Shown here: one piece after another, positions 1 to 8,661 of the stretch
Layout: every line of letters starts with the position of its first letter
Position numbering within the stretch: position 1 is the stretch's first letter
IMG/VR virus record: IMGVR_UViG_3300025162_000178
Span: 1-23,413 of that record
Direction: 5' to 3' (one strand)
DNA: 23,413 bases
Source of the DNA: a virus
Program-made: the position numbers and the translations under genes
The notes under the pieces: model-generated
What the model was told of the DNA's origin: nothing
Seen by the model: only the letters and a program-made list of their open reading frames with translations
Database searches by the model: none

Positions 1-10
1 TCAGACGTAT

Positions 11-1555
11 ATGAGTAGTGATGGTGATAAACTAAGGTATCAGGGAGATTATTATGGTGTTTTGCTAACTAATAATACTGGCTTAAATGGCGATGCGTAT
101 ATTGAAAAACTGACAGATTTTGATTCATCAAATATTGATGGTACCTTCATGGATTTCGATAAGGATCATTATTACAAGATGAACATTCCAAATTTGGAAG
201 TTAATAATTTTGATGAATTTAATTCTATTTCAATTGAAGGCAATGCTCCTGATGATTTTGATTTTAATGCTATTTTATGGTATTACGAATTAATTGAAGA
301 AGATCAAGATCACAATCTTCATTCATATGTTAATTTATACGGTATCGAATTTTTAAACAATCCAACAAATGATGATGATTTACTGGATACGTTAATCACA
401 CCATATCATAAATTGGTAACAAATGGTGTTCACGATGGTCTGTCTTATATGTTCAATCTTAATGTTCACTATAATATCGATAATGACATTCTTCCATTGA
501 CATATGATCCATCAACTATTTATAATATGTTTGGTTTTGATATGTATAATGATATGATGAGTAAATTATATCAGGTTAATGAAAATTTTGTTAATATAAT
601 AGGGGAATTTATTCGAATCAATAATGATATACAGCAGATGAAAACAATCATTTATTCTCAATCGGATATGGATGAATTGAAATCAAAAATGAATAACATG
701 GAGTCGTTATTGAAATTATATCAGACTAACCAGCTTATTGATTCAGATACAGCAAAAATATCTGTAGATAATTCTGGGGTATATCCGATGCTTAAAGTTA
801 ATGTTGTTGGTGTTGAATATGATCAGATATTGAATCTTAGTGTTTCTGATGTGTATAACTACAATTTTGCCAACACTGGGGCATCATATCCTGTCGCATT
901 ATCGTTTACAAATAAAATGCTTATAAATATTGTTAATAATAATGTATCTACAGATAGTGGAAATGTTCTGATAGTATTTGACCGTGAGTTGAGAAATAAG
1001 CAGCGTTTAGATATTATTGTTCGCCCAGAATACGCACAATATGCTCAACGTCTATATTTGAATATGATTTTTGATATGAATAATACTAAATCTCAAATAA
1101 ATATTTTCAATGTGGATTTACCTACGGATGTGACAAGTTACAATGTTTCTGTTCCACGCCAATCAACATTTACAAATAGTTATTTCACAAATGAGAATAT
1201 AGATGTTAATACAACTGATGTGGTAACAGGCGTATCGTTCTGTTCCACTGGATTTACAAATTTAGTTTTAACTGAAGATATGTTTAAAAGTGGAGATACC
1301 GTGTATGTTCAGAATTTTTATTTTACAGATATTTCTGGTAACACAGTTGACTTCAGCGGTGCATATCAAATTTTACAAAAAACTGGGATTGATATAGTCA
1401 TAAATTTGAATGCTTCAGTTGTTGGCGGCTATATTCACAGGTCAAATCCATTTGTTAGTTATTATCGAGGAGTCCAAATATCAATTCTTAGGGTTGATGG
1501 TACAAACACTTCAACTTTTTCGGATAGATATGATATTTCATATAAAATAATTTAA
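11..1555 (+). CDS. Probable virion structural protein, possibly 5'-truncated
   Basis: A 514-residue protein that I do not recognise. The first ATG in view is at 11, but the frame stays open to the window edge, so the true start may lie outside. The protein is acidic and rich in Asn, Asp and Tyr. A helical, possibly coiled-coil stretch at about residues 190-240 is followed by a beta-rich C-terminal half of the kind seen in phage tail or baseplate proteins. It ends with TAA three bases before the next ATG and lies upstream of a gp6-like baseplate gene on the same strand. The structural role is inferred from this position and composition, not from a recognised domain. Confidence 0.6.
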   Translation: MSSDGDKLRYQGDYYGVLLTNNTGLNGDAYIEKLTDFDSSNIDGTFMDFDKDHYYKMNIPNLEVNNFDEFNSISIEGNAPDDFDFNAILWYYELIEEDQDHNLHSYVNLYGIEFLNNPTNDDDLLDTLITPYHKLVTNGVHDGLSYMFNLNVHYNIDNDILPLTYDPSTIYNMFGFDMYNDMMSKLYQVNENFVNIIGEFIRINNDIQQMKTIIYSQSDMDELKSKMNNMESLLKLYQTNQLIDSDTAKISVDNSGVYPMLKVNVVGVEYDQILNLSVSDVYNYNFANTGASYPVALSFTNKMLINIVNNNVSTDSGNVLIVFDRELRNKQRLDIIVRPEYAQYAQRLYLNMIFDMNNTKSQINIFNVDLPTDVTSYNVSVPRQSTFTNSYFTNENIDVNTTDVVTGVSFCSTGFTNLVLTEDMFKSGDTVYVQNFYFTDISGNTVDFSGAYQILQKTGIDIVINLNASVVGGYIHRSNPFVSYYRGVQISILRVDGTNTSTFSDRYDISYKII

Positions 1556-1558
1556 ATA

Positions 1559-1936
1559 ATGCCTATTGAATTAAAAAGGTTTGAGACTAAACGTGAAGAC
1601 CAAGACAACGAAAAAGATGAAGTTGGAAAACTATTTTTTGCCAGCTTTGGATATAATCCTACCAAATTTTATAGTGGTGGGTATTATCGTAATATAATTT
1701 GGTATTGTGCAGTTGGAGAATTTATGAAGACTGATGATATTGATCGTTTTAATAGGATTATTTCATATTTAAGAACATTGTCACCTAAAGTTCAATATGG
1801 ATTGTGCCAAACAATGAGTGAAAGTAGTAAAATTGGGTATGATTTAGCAGTGGCTATTAATTTCCCAAGTGTATTGCTAAAAAAACTTAGATTGGTTGCA
1901 GATAAATATAAAAACACGAGCAGATTTGACCTATGA
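1559..1936 (+). CDS. Small RFDL-tail protein, paralog 1
   Basis: A 125-residue protein of unknown function. It is the first of three tandem diverged paralogs. All share a central block of the form Y(F/L)-x-x-L-x-(P/S)-x-(V/I)-x-Y, here YLRTLSPKVQY near residues 69-79, and all end in (R/K)FDL, here NTSRFDL. Its TGA stop overlaps the next ATG as ATGA, so translation of the cluster is probably coupled. There is no signal peptide or membrane segment. The position among baseplate genes suggests a virion or assembly role, but nothing in the sequence proves it. Confidence 0.75.
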   Translation: MPIELKRFETKREDQDNEKDEVGKLFFASFGYNPTKFYSGGYYRNIIWYCAVGEFMKTDDIDRFNRIISYLRTLSPKVQYGLCQTMSESSKIGYDLAVAINFPSVLLKKLRLVADKYKNTSRFDL

Positions 1937-2304
1937 AACACGTTAATTTATTTGAATCAAAAAGTGGTAATATTTCGTTATTAAAAGAAGTGTATAATGA
2001 ATTAATACCATGCTTCACATCAACGTTTGTTAAGGCTGTTGTTAAGTATGATGGGGCTTATTTAATTGGAAATATTTACTTATTACCTGAGCTTGATAAA
2101 GAAAATTTGCGTGGTATTTATGAATTATTTCAATATTTTGATAACTTAAATAGTAAAATTGGGTATTTGATCAGATGTCGCCCAGATAAGTTTAATGGTG
2201 TTCTGATTGAAATAAAAATGTCTGACCCAATTTTTAATTTATGTTATAAACAAATAAAGAACTATACCGACCAAATTAAAAGACAAAAAAGATTTGATCT
2301 ATGA
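1933..2304 (+). CDS. Small RFDL-tail protein, paralog 2
   Basis: A 123-residue protein of unknown function, second in the tandem set. It begins MKHVNLFES, close to the MKYLKIYET start of the following paralog, carries the shared block YFDNLNSKIGY near residues 68-78, and ends QKRFDL. Its start overlaps the previous stop by ATGA, and its own stop overlaps the next start in the same way. The lysine-rich segment before the RFDL tail is shared by all three. It is probably expressed in a fixed ratio with its neighbours. The function is not recognisable. Confidence 0.75.
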   Translation: MKHVNLFESKSGNISLLKEVYNELIPCFTSTFVKAVVKYDGAYLIGNIYLLPELDKENLRGIYELFQYFDNLNSKIGYLIRCRPDKFNGVLIEIKMSDPIFNLCYKQIKNYTDQIKRQKRFDL

Positions 2305-2687
2305 AATATTTAAAAATTTATGAGACACAATCAAGTATTCTCGAATATTTTAATATTCTCAAGGATTTGGATGCGTATTATGGGGTTACTGGGTTTGGTG
2401 CCAATGATGATAACGATGTAGTGAGTTATTATATTAAAGTGATCCGTAAAAAAAATTCATCAATTATTCAATGTAAATTTGTATTAGTTTCTTCAGCAGT
2501 AGATAAAAAAAAGATAAAGAGTATAAATCGCATGTTAGAATATTTTGATAATCTGGACCCTTCAATTCAGTACTTCTATACTGGGAGCCCAAAATTTATG
2601 TTATTAGTACACATTCCAGAAGCAAACTTTGAAAAGATTAAAGATGATATGATCAAACATAAAAATACACAGAAATTTGACTTATGA
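2301..2687 (+). CDS. Small RFDL-tail protein, paralog 3
   Basis: A 128-residue protein of unknown function, third in the tandem set. The N-terminus MKYLKIYET resembles paralog 2 and the start of the frameshifted gene at 5331 (MKYLAEYNK). The shared block is YFDNLDPSIQY near residues 81-91 and the tail is NTQKFDL, with Lys in place of Arg. It is ATGA-coupled on both sides. The similarity among the set is low apart from these blocks, so the duplication is old or the genes evolve fast. Confidence 0.75.
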   Translation: MKYLKIYETQSSILEYFNILKDLDAYYGVTGFGANDDNDVVSYYIKVIRKKNSSIIQCKFVLVSSAVDKKKIKSINRMLEYFDNLDPSIQYFYTGSPKFMLLVHIPEANFEKIKDDMIKHKNTQKFDL

Positions 2688-3337
2688 TAACTGTAGCCGA
2701 TTTAGTTAATAAAATAAAAACCGTTTTTGATACAACGAAGGTACTTTCAGTTGATACGGTATATGAGCATATCGAAAATTCCGAAGAGCTCAAATTAATC
2801 ATATTCATGAATAAAATTTTGTATGAAGATGTAAATGTTCTATATACTAAATTGATATTTATTACAGATGCTAATAAAACTAATGTCACAAAGAACTATT
2901 TCACATATTTATTTGACATTAATTGCGAATACCATAGGGTAGAATTCACTGATGTTGAGGATATGTCAAATAAAATAACTGAGGTTTTTAAATCAAATAA
3001 TTTTGGTGAAAATCTTAAAATTTTATCGAAATTTATTAAATCTCCAGCAACGTTACTTAATGAGTGGTTTAGTGAAAACGATGTTAAGGGGTTATCCGTT
3101 ATTGGCTTTAAATATGAACCAAAAATAAAAATTCAACCATGCAAATCATTATTTTTTAGCTTCGTAATAGATTTAAATAATAATCAGAATGTGTCGTTGG
3201 AAATAACTAAAGAATCGGATAAGGTCTTTGTTCTTAAGTTTAATGTTTTTGATAAATTTTATACTGTTGAGCAGCCAAATCTAAATACGCTGGTTCAGGT
3301 TGTTGGCGAAACCTTAAAAAATAAAATAAAAGTGTAA
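2684..3337 (+). CDS. Hypothetical phage protein in baseplate cluster
   Basis: A 217-residue protein that I do not recognise. It is soluble, with alternating helix and strand and no signal or membrane segment. The start overlaps the previous stop by ATGA and the stop overlaps the next ATG as TAATG, so it sits inside a translationally coupled block leading into the gp6-like baseplate gene. It lacks the FDL tail of the three preceding genes. A tail or baseplate accessory role is a guess from position only. Confidence 0.7.
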   Translation: MITVADLVNKIKTVFDTTKVLSVDTVYEHIENSEELKLIIFMNKILYEDVNVLYTKLIFITDANKTNVTKNYFTYLFDINCEYHRVEFTDVEDMSNKITEVFKSNNFGENLKILSKFIKSPATLLNEWFSENDVKGLSVIGFKYEPKIKIQPCKSLFFSFVIDLNNNQNVSLEITKESDKVFVLKFNVFDKFYTVEQPNLNTLVQVVGETLKNKIKV

Positions 3338-5334
3338 TGGCTGATAGTAAAAAAGTGAGCAGGGTCTTCGATTTTATCGAATTGAAATATAGTAATCTTA
3401 CGCAGCAAGTTAATGCTTGGCTACAGGGATTATACAATAAATCAAGTATTTTATTTAATGCTGCATCTCCGTATGGTCAAATATTGGAAGTTGTTAAGGA
3501 ATTTTTCTTACACAATATATTATATTTGAAAAATGCCATAAAGCAGATCGATGTTGAGCAGTCCAATTCTAAACGGGCTATTGTTAACTGGGCAAGAATT
3601 GCTGGTCATAATCCAACAAGAGCAATTTCAGCTAAGGGTACTCTGAAATTTAAATTGAAGCAAGGAATAAATATTACAGATAAAGTTGCTGGCGGCACTG
3701 TTGTTATTTATGAAAATACAACACTTCGTGATAAAACAAATAATTGGTTTTATACTTTGAAAATCGGAAATGATAAAAGTACGTATTCGTTAACACCAGG
3801 TTGCCAATTTTTTGTGGCAGTAGTTCAGGGTAAATATGAAACCCAAGGTTACACTGGGGATGGAAGTGCTAATCAATCGATACAGGTAACTGTCAATAAT
3901 AATTCTACAATAGATAATTTTGATTATAAGATAACATTAAATGGTATTAATATGACCATAAAAGATCATTTGTACGATATGTTTCAAAATGAATACGCTT
4001 GCTATACAAGAACAGGATTTAACGGTGGTATGGATGTTTATTTTGGTAATGGTACCAATGGGATTATCCCAACAGTTGGTTCAGATATAACCATAACATA
4101 TCTTTTAACTGATGGGGTTAAAGGTAATATTCTTAATCCAAAAGTCAACGACTTTATATTTGTAGACGATATTTTTGATAATGATGGTAATCCAATTCAA
4201 GTTTCACAAATATTTGATCTTTTTGTTGATACTGACATTATGTTTGGCTCAGATGGTGAATCTATCGAATACACAAAAACTGTTGTTCCTCACGTATCCA
4301 GAAATTTTGTGTTAGCTACACCAGATCAATTTATTTATCATCTAAAGAAGCTTAATATGTTCTCCAAGGTCAATGCTTTTAATACATTGGATATGGTTAA
4401 AATAGATATCGATAGTGACGGCAGATTAGATGATATTAATATAAATGAAATGTATCTTTATTTAATACCTAAAATTATAAATTATTTCAATGGCGATGTG
4501 AATTATTTTAATGTTCCATTTGATAAATTTTGGCTTAGCGAAGAGCAAAAACAAAGGATTATAACATATTTAAAGAAACAAGGAACCGTTAGTATTACTG
4601 CAACTATAAAAATTCTTAATCCATCTATAAAAAGATATATTGCCAATATTTTCATAAGACGTTTTGAAGATTCGACAGATGATAATATCAGAGAGCAAAT
4701 AATTGAAAAATTATCGGCATATTTTGCAAATAATGAAAGATATGATAGAATAATTAAAGCTGATATTATCAGGGAACTAAAAACAATTGATGGTATTGAT
4801 AGCGTGAATATTGAATTTGTAGGTAAAGATAATGAAGATTATCACAAAGATGGTGCTATTTTGAGTACAAAACAACGTACTACGGTTGAAACAACATATA
4901 CCGCAAATTCATCGTCAGTAAATGTTAATGCTGATTATATGAAAAGTATTCAATATGGACAGGCTCAAGCTGCTAAAAAAAGTGCTTCCGCAGATAGTAG
5001 TAGTAATGTTAAAAACACAACAAAATTTGCCCCAATTAGTACAAGTGTTTCAACGTCTGCAAGATTAATTGGGCCTGCGATAGATAATGGGGGAAGCGTT
5101 TCTGTTGGAAGTACGACAGTTGTTGGGTATAATACGACACAATATAATACTAATGAGTCAAAAGGTATTGATCCAACAATGGGTGATATTTTAATTGGAA
5201 GAAATGAATTTGCTATACTTAGAGGTGGCTGGACAGATAGAAATGGAGTATATTACCACGAAGACCCAAAAAGTACAGATGGTTTCAGTTCTGTAAATAT
5301 TATTTGGAAAGGGATAACATTGGTTAAGAAATGA
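3337..5334 (+). CDS. Baseplate wedge protein, gp6 / baseplate J-like
   Basis: A 665-residue protein that would form the inner ring of the contractile-tail baseplate. The N-terminal helical region carries the block WARIAGHNPTRAISAKG at about residues 85-101, characteristic of T4 gp6-like and baseplate-J-like wedge proteins in large phages. The middle is beta-rich. Around 450-510 a segment follows with IREQIIEKLSAYF and an IREL...IDGIDSVNIEFVG block, typical of the C-terminal domain that joins wedges. The low-complexity Ser/Thr/Asn region near 535-600 looks like a linker. The end (GDILIGRNEFAILRGGW, then DRNG) matches a tail module often seen in these proteins. The gp25-like gene nearby supports the call. 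Confidence 0.8.
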   Translation: MADSKKVSRVFDFIELKYSNLTQQVNAWLQGLYNKSSILFNAASPYGQILEVVKEFFLHNILYLKNAIKQIDVEQSNSKRAIVNWARIAGHNPTRAISAKGTLKFKLKQGINITDKVAGGTVVIYENTTLRDKTNNWFYTLKIGNDKSTYSLTPGCQFFVAVVQGKYETQGYTGDGSANQSIQVTVNNNSTIDNFDYKITLNGINMTIKDHLYDMFQNEYACYTRTGFNGGMDVYFGNGTNGIIPTVGSDITITYLLTDGVKGNILNPKVNDFIFVDDIFDNDGNPIQVSQIFDLFVDTDIMFGSDGESIEYTKTVVPHVSRNFVLATPDQFIYHLKKLNMFSKVNAFNTLDMVKIDIDSDGRLDDININEMYLYLIPKIINYFNGDVNYFNVPFDKFWLSEEQKQRIITYLKKQGTVSITATIKILNPSIKRYIANIFIRRFEDSTDDNIREQIIEKLSAYFANNERYDRIIKADIIRELKTIDGIDSVNIEFVGKDNEDYHKDGAILSTKQRTTVETTYTANSSSVNVNADYMKSIQYGQAQAAKKSASADSSSNVKNTTKFAPISTSVSTSARLIGPAIDNGGSVSVGSTTVVGYNTTQYNTNESKGIDPTMGDILIGRNEFAILRGGWTDRNGVYYHEDPKSTDGFSSVNIIWKGITLVKK

Positions 5335-5782
5335 AGTATTTAGCAGAATATAATAAATATGATTTTTCAATATCTATCGATATAAATAATGTGTGGAAAA
5401 ACGTTTCTCATGATAAATTACATTTGAGAGAATTTTTAAGAGTTTAATAGGACAGAAGGTATCTTTTGAATGTGAAATTTCATATGATCCAACTACTCCA
5501 CCGCCATGTAATACTTTCGATGATAATCATAGTTGCCAAAGTCGTAATAGGTTTGTTGGGACAACTCATGTTGGAATAGTTGAAGATGTTAGTATAAGTT
5601 TTAAGGGATATCACTACATAGGAGTTAAATCGCTTAATACTTATGTTAAAAAAGACTATAGAGTATTAATAAAATTTAAAGAATCGACAAGATACCATCG
5701 TATTGATAATATTTTTAATATACACGATGAACCAGTTGGTGCGATGAAAGTGTATCTTACTTCAAGCAGATTTGATTTATAA
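5331..5782 (+). pseudogene. RFDL-tail protein, paralog 4, broken by a one-base frameshift
   Basis: The start ATG overlaps the previous stop (ATGA). Frame 1 reads MKYLAEYNKYDFSISID onward and stops at 5445 (TAA, then TAG). Adding one base in the T-run at 5433-5437 joins it smoothly to a downstream frame that continues to 5782 and ends TSSRFDL, giving about 150 residues. The total length is 452 bases, one short of a multiple of three, as expected for a single deletion. The MKYL start and RFDL tail place it in the same family as the three genes at 1559-2687. It could be a real pseudogene, a sequencing error in a homopolymer, or less likely programmed frameshifting. Confidence 0.75.
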
Positions 5783-6067
5783 TTTAATAAATTCCTTTAG
5801 TATTTCTTCTTTGTTTGTCAATACAAAATTGTGAATATAATATGCTAATTTCTTATAGTTCTTATATTCTGAAATAGTTTTAACATTATATTTTTTAAGG
5901 AAATTGGCATCTGCGCTTAAGAGATAGTTATTATCTTCATCGAACCAATATATTAGTTGGTAGATATCCTCTTCAACTTTCATAGATAGAAGAATTCCGA
6001 CACCATTTTCCATTCTACCAATGTAATCTATTACTGTAATAAAATTACTAAAATCTTGATTTTCCAC
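5777..6067 (-). CDS. Small hypothetical protein
   Basis: A 96-residue acidic protein of unknown function, the only gene on this strand in the structural block. The longest reading starts with GTG at 6067; the first in-frame ATG is at residue 19, which would give 78 residues. No Shine-Dalgarno site separates the two. Its 3' end overlaps the end of the frameshifted RFDL gene by six bases, so the two converge with no room for a terminator. A 22-bp AT palindrome lies between its start and the divergent gp25-like gene. Confidence 0.6.
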   Translation of the reverse strand: MENQDFSNFITVIDYIGRMENGVGILLSMKVEEDIYQLIYWFDEDNNYLLSADANFLKKYNVKTISEYKNYKKLAYYIHNFVLTNKEEILKEFIKL

Positions 6068-6080
6068 AGGGGAAGAAGTT

Positions 6081-6102
6081 TTTTTTAATATATATTAAAA
6101 AA
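6081..6102. promoter_or_regulatory. Perfect 22-bp AT palindrome between divergent genes
   Basis: Six T, then AATATATATT, then six A: a perfect inverted repeat made only of A and T. It lies between the start of the minus-strand gene (6067) and the gp25-like gene (6115). The position fits a shared operator or promoter region. It could also fold as a weak hairpin. The role is inferred from position only. Confidence 0.4.
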
Positions 6103-6114
6103 TATTGCTCCACC

Positions 6115-6483
6115 ATGGCTTTAAAAGATGTAAAAGATTTAGTTATTCGATATGATGGTCATCCAAAATATGAAGTTAATAGAATTATTGAAGATGACGA
6201 AATTGAAGTAATTGTTCAAAAGCTTGAAATGGTGTTGTTCACAAACTCAGGTGAAGTGTTTGGTGATCCGATTGGTGCCAACTTAGAATATTATTTATGG
6301 CAAACTAAAGTATCAACAAGTACCCTCAAAAAGAAAATTGAAGATCAAATTTTCATTTATGTTCCAGAATTAATAAAAATGGGATATGATTTGAGTGTCG
6401 ATGTTTATGATGGCGAAGCCAGAGACATTTTATATGTTTCCTTTGTAATTAAAGGCTATAACATCGAATTTATCTACGAGTAA
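6115..6483 (+). CDS. Baseplate wedge protein, gp25-like
   Basis: A 122-residue protein of the gp25 / phage W family, which forms part of the baseplate wedge and links the inner baseplate to the sheath. The hallmark is residues 41-52, LFTNSGEVFGDP, followed by the spaced LEYYLWQ block. The second half has the helix KKKIEDQIFIYVPEL and a beta-rich end, as in the family. The length is typical (about 120-135). The start ATG at 6115 follows the sequence CCACC with no Shine-Dalgarno site. It lies between the gp6-like gene and the terminase. Confidence 0.85.
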   Translation: MALKDVKDLVIRYDGHPKYEVNRIIEDDEIEVIVQKLEMVLFTNSGEVFGDPIGANLEYYLWQTKVSTSTLKKKIEDQIFIYVPELIKMGYDLSVDVYDGEARDILYVSFVIKGYNIEFIYE

Positions 6484-6500
6484 AAAATTAATCCCAATTT

Positions 6501-8609
6501 ATGGCAGTTGAAGATTATGTCTTAACCAGTAAGATTGTCGATGAAATCCAACAAAAAGAAAATTTAGGTAAAAAAATATCAAGGCATGAAGTATTGTGGT
6601 TTCAAAATAATAGGCAAGTTAGAAAGCCGTATTTAACATTTGCAATGACTGATGTTGAGCTTGATGAATATATTAAATGCAAACTTGATATTAAATATTT
6701 CACAGAACGGTATTGTCAAATTAAAAGAGAAGATGGTACAGTAGGACCGATGACTCTTCGTGATTACCAAAAGGATATAATTGATCTTTATATGAATAAC
6801 CCAAGATCAATTCTTATGGCATCCAGACAGACTGGTAAGACCGTATCCGCAGCTATTGTCATTCTTCACTTTGTGCTGTTTAATGATGATAAAGGTTGTA
6901 TGATCGTTGCGAATAAGGGTAAAACCGTAAAGGAAATTATCAAAAAGATTAAAGATATTTATAAATTATTACCTTTCTATTTGAAAAAGGGGGCGACAAA
7001 CTGGAACGAAACCCAGATAGCATTTGAAAATAATTCCAGAATTCAAACTGAAAATAGAACAAAAGACCCATCAATCGGTTTTACAATTGACTTACTTTAT
7101 CTTGATGAGTTTGCTCACATTCCTGATAATTACGTTGCAGATTACTATGCTGCGGTTGTCCCAGTTGTATCAGCAGTACACAACTCAAGAATCATTATTA
7201 CATCAACCCCCAAAGGTTTCAATATGTTTCATGACTTACTTATTAATGCTGAGCGAGAAGAGGGTGATCCGCTTAAGAATCCATATAAGGCAATGCGTGT
7301 GTATTGGTATCAGGTTCAGGGGCGTGAAGATACAGAAATAAAGCTTGTTGATTCAAAATTGAAAAAATATGGATTATCAAGGTCTGGTGCCCTTAGAGAA
7401 TTGAGAGATGTGTGTGGTTTAACTTTTTATAAGAAGCATAAAGGTATTGATATTCTGGATTGTGTTAAATATGATTCTGAAAATGAAAAAACATTTATTG
7501 ATAATATAAGAAGGTTAAGAGTGTCTGGTGTTCCATTACCAGAAATCGCTGTGATCACAAATTGGCGGGAAGAAGAAATAAAATTAATTAGTAGTGAGGA
7601 TAAGTTTAAGCAAGAATATGAATTATACTTTGTAACTGGTGATAGATTGTTATTTGATAAGAATGTAATGGATGGAATGAAAAAACGTGTATATCCTTTC
7701 GATTGGGTTCAATTTGACAATTTAGATCATAGACTGAATATTCCATATAATTCTTTAAAATGGGTAAAGGGTCACCCAGAACTTTTTGATGTAAATAAGC
7801 TCAAAGATTACTATATTGTTATGAGTATTGACTTAGCTGAAGGGTTAGCCAAGGATTATACCGTTTTAAACATATTCAGGCTCGTTCTGAGAGATCGTGA
7901 CGAAATAGATAAGGCAAACTACGAAACAATATATGACCTCTTTAAACTTGAGCAAATTGGCTTATATCGAAACAATGTTTATTCGATTAGGGAATTTGCA
8001 CATATTTTTTATATGGTAGCATTTGAACTGTTCGATGCTGAAAAAGTAAAAATTGTGTTGGAATACAATACTTATGGTTCTGAATTTTTAGCACATTTAC
8101 CATATGTATTTGATAATGACAACGATTATTTCAGTGCGGTTTTTCTTAGATATAAGCACAGAAATTCGAATTATAAACCTGGAATTGAAGAAGAATATAG
8201 AATCGGGCTTAGGTTAACCAGAGATAAGCATTTAATAATTGATAAGGAGTTTCAACAAGCAATCAAAAAAAAGAAGATTCTTATTCATAATGACACAAAC
8301 GTAAATGAAATTGGGTCGTTTGCAAAACATGAGACAATATCTGGTAATTTTTCTTATAAAGCCGAAACTGGGAATGATGACGTTGTAATGACAACCGTAA
8401 TTTTATCAACCGTGTTCGATAATTTAGGATATAAGAACATGGTGGATATGTTTATAAACAATGAATTGGAAGGTGACCTATTAAAATATGTTGAGGATTT
8501 TGCGGAAAGTACACCAAGTGCAGCCAAAATAAATGACTTCTCAGAAATTTATAAAAAGGTTTACTCAAGTCCAAATACCAGAATGCCTTTCGGAAAATTT
8601 AGACGTTAA
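6501..8609 (+). CDS. Terminase large subunit (TerL)
   Basis: A 702-residue DNA-packaging motor and headful nuclease. The ATPase domain has Walker A ASRQTGKT (107-114), Walker B LLYLDE (198-203) and the coupling motif TSTPKG (234-239). The RNase H-like nuclease domain has Asp444 in MSIDLAEG, Glu521 in VLEYNTYG, and the acidic pair Asp626/Asp627 in GNDDVV. It is longer than many TerL proteins. Most of the extra length is a segment of roughly 80 residues at about 280-365, between the ATPase domain and the EDKFKQEYEL block, without a recognised motif. The gene starts 18 bases after the gp25-like stop. There is no in-frame TAG anywhere in it, which argues against genome-wide TAG recoding. Confidence 0.95.
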   Translation: MAVEDYVLTSKIVDEIQQKENLGKKISRHEVLWFQNNRQVRKPYLTFAMTDVELDEYIKCKLDIKYFTERYCQIKREDGTVGPMTLRDYQKDIIDLYMNNPRSILMASRQTGKTVSAAIVILHFVLFNDDKGCMIVANKGKTVKEIIKKIKDIYKLLPFYLKKGATNWNETQIAFENNSRIQTENRTKDPSIGFTIDLLYLDEFAHIPDNYVADYYAAVVPVVSAVHNSRIIITSTPKGFNMFHDLLINAEREEGDPLKNPYKAMRVYWYQVQGREDTEIKLVDSKLKKYGLSRSGALRELRDVCGLTFYKKHKGIDILDCVKYDSENEKTFIDNIRRLRVSGVPLPEIAVITNWREEEIKLISSEDKFKQEYELYFVTGDRLLFDKNVMDGMKKRVYPFDWVQFDNLDHRLNIPYNSLKWVKGHPELFDVNKLKDYYIVMSIDLAEGLAKDYTVLNIFRLVLRDRDEIDKANYETIYDLFKLEQIGLYRNNVYSIREFAHIFYMVAFELFDAEKVKIVLEYNTYGSEFLAHLPYVFDNDNDYFSAVFLRYKHRNSNYKPGIEEEYRIGLRLTRDKHLIIDKEFQQAIKKKKILIHNDTNVNEIGSFAKHETISGNFSYKAETGNDDVVMTTVILSTVFDNLGYKNMVDMFINNELEGDLLKYVEDFAESTPSAAKINDFSEIYKKVYSSPNTRMPFGKFRR

Positions 8610-8624
8610 TTTTTAAACTTTCTT

Positions 8625-8655
8625 GCATATTTTTCCTATAAATTAAAAAATATGC
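8625..8655. terminator. AT-rich hairpin between terL and the clamp gene
   Basis: The arms 8625-8634 (GCATATTTTT) and 8646-8655 (AAAAATATGC) pair perfectly around an 11-base loop. The hairpin sits 16 bases after the TerL stop and 6 bases before the next start codon. It could terminate the packaging transcript, or sequester the start of the clamp gene. There is no following T-run, so a strong terminator is unlikely. Confidence 0.35.
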
Positions 8656-8661
8656 TAATTA

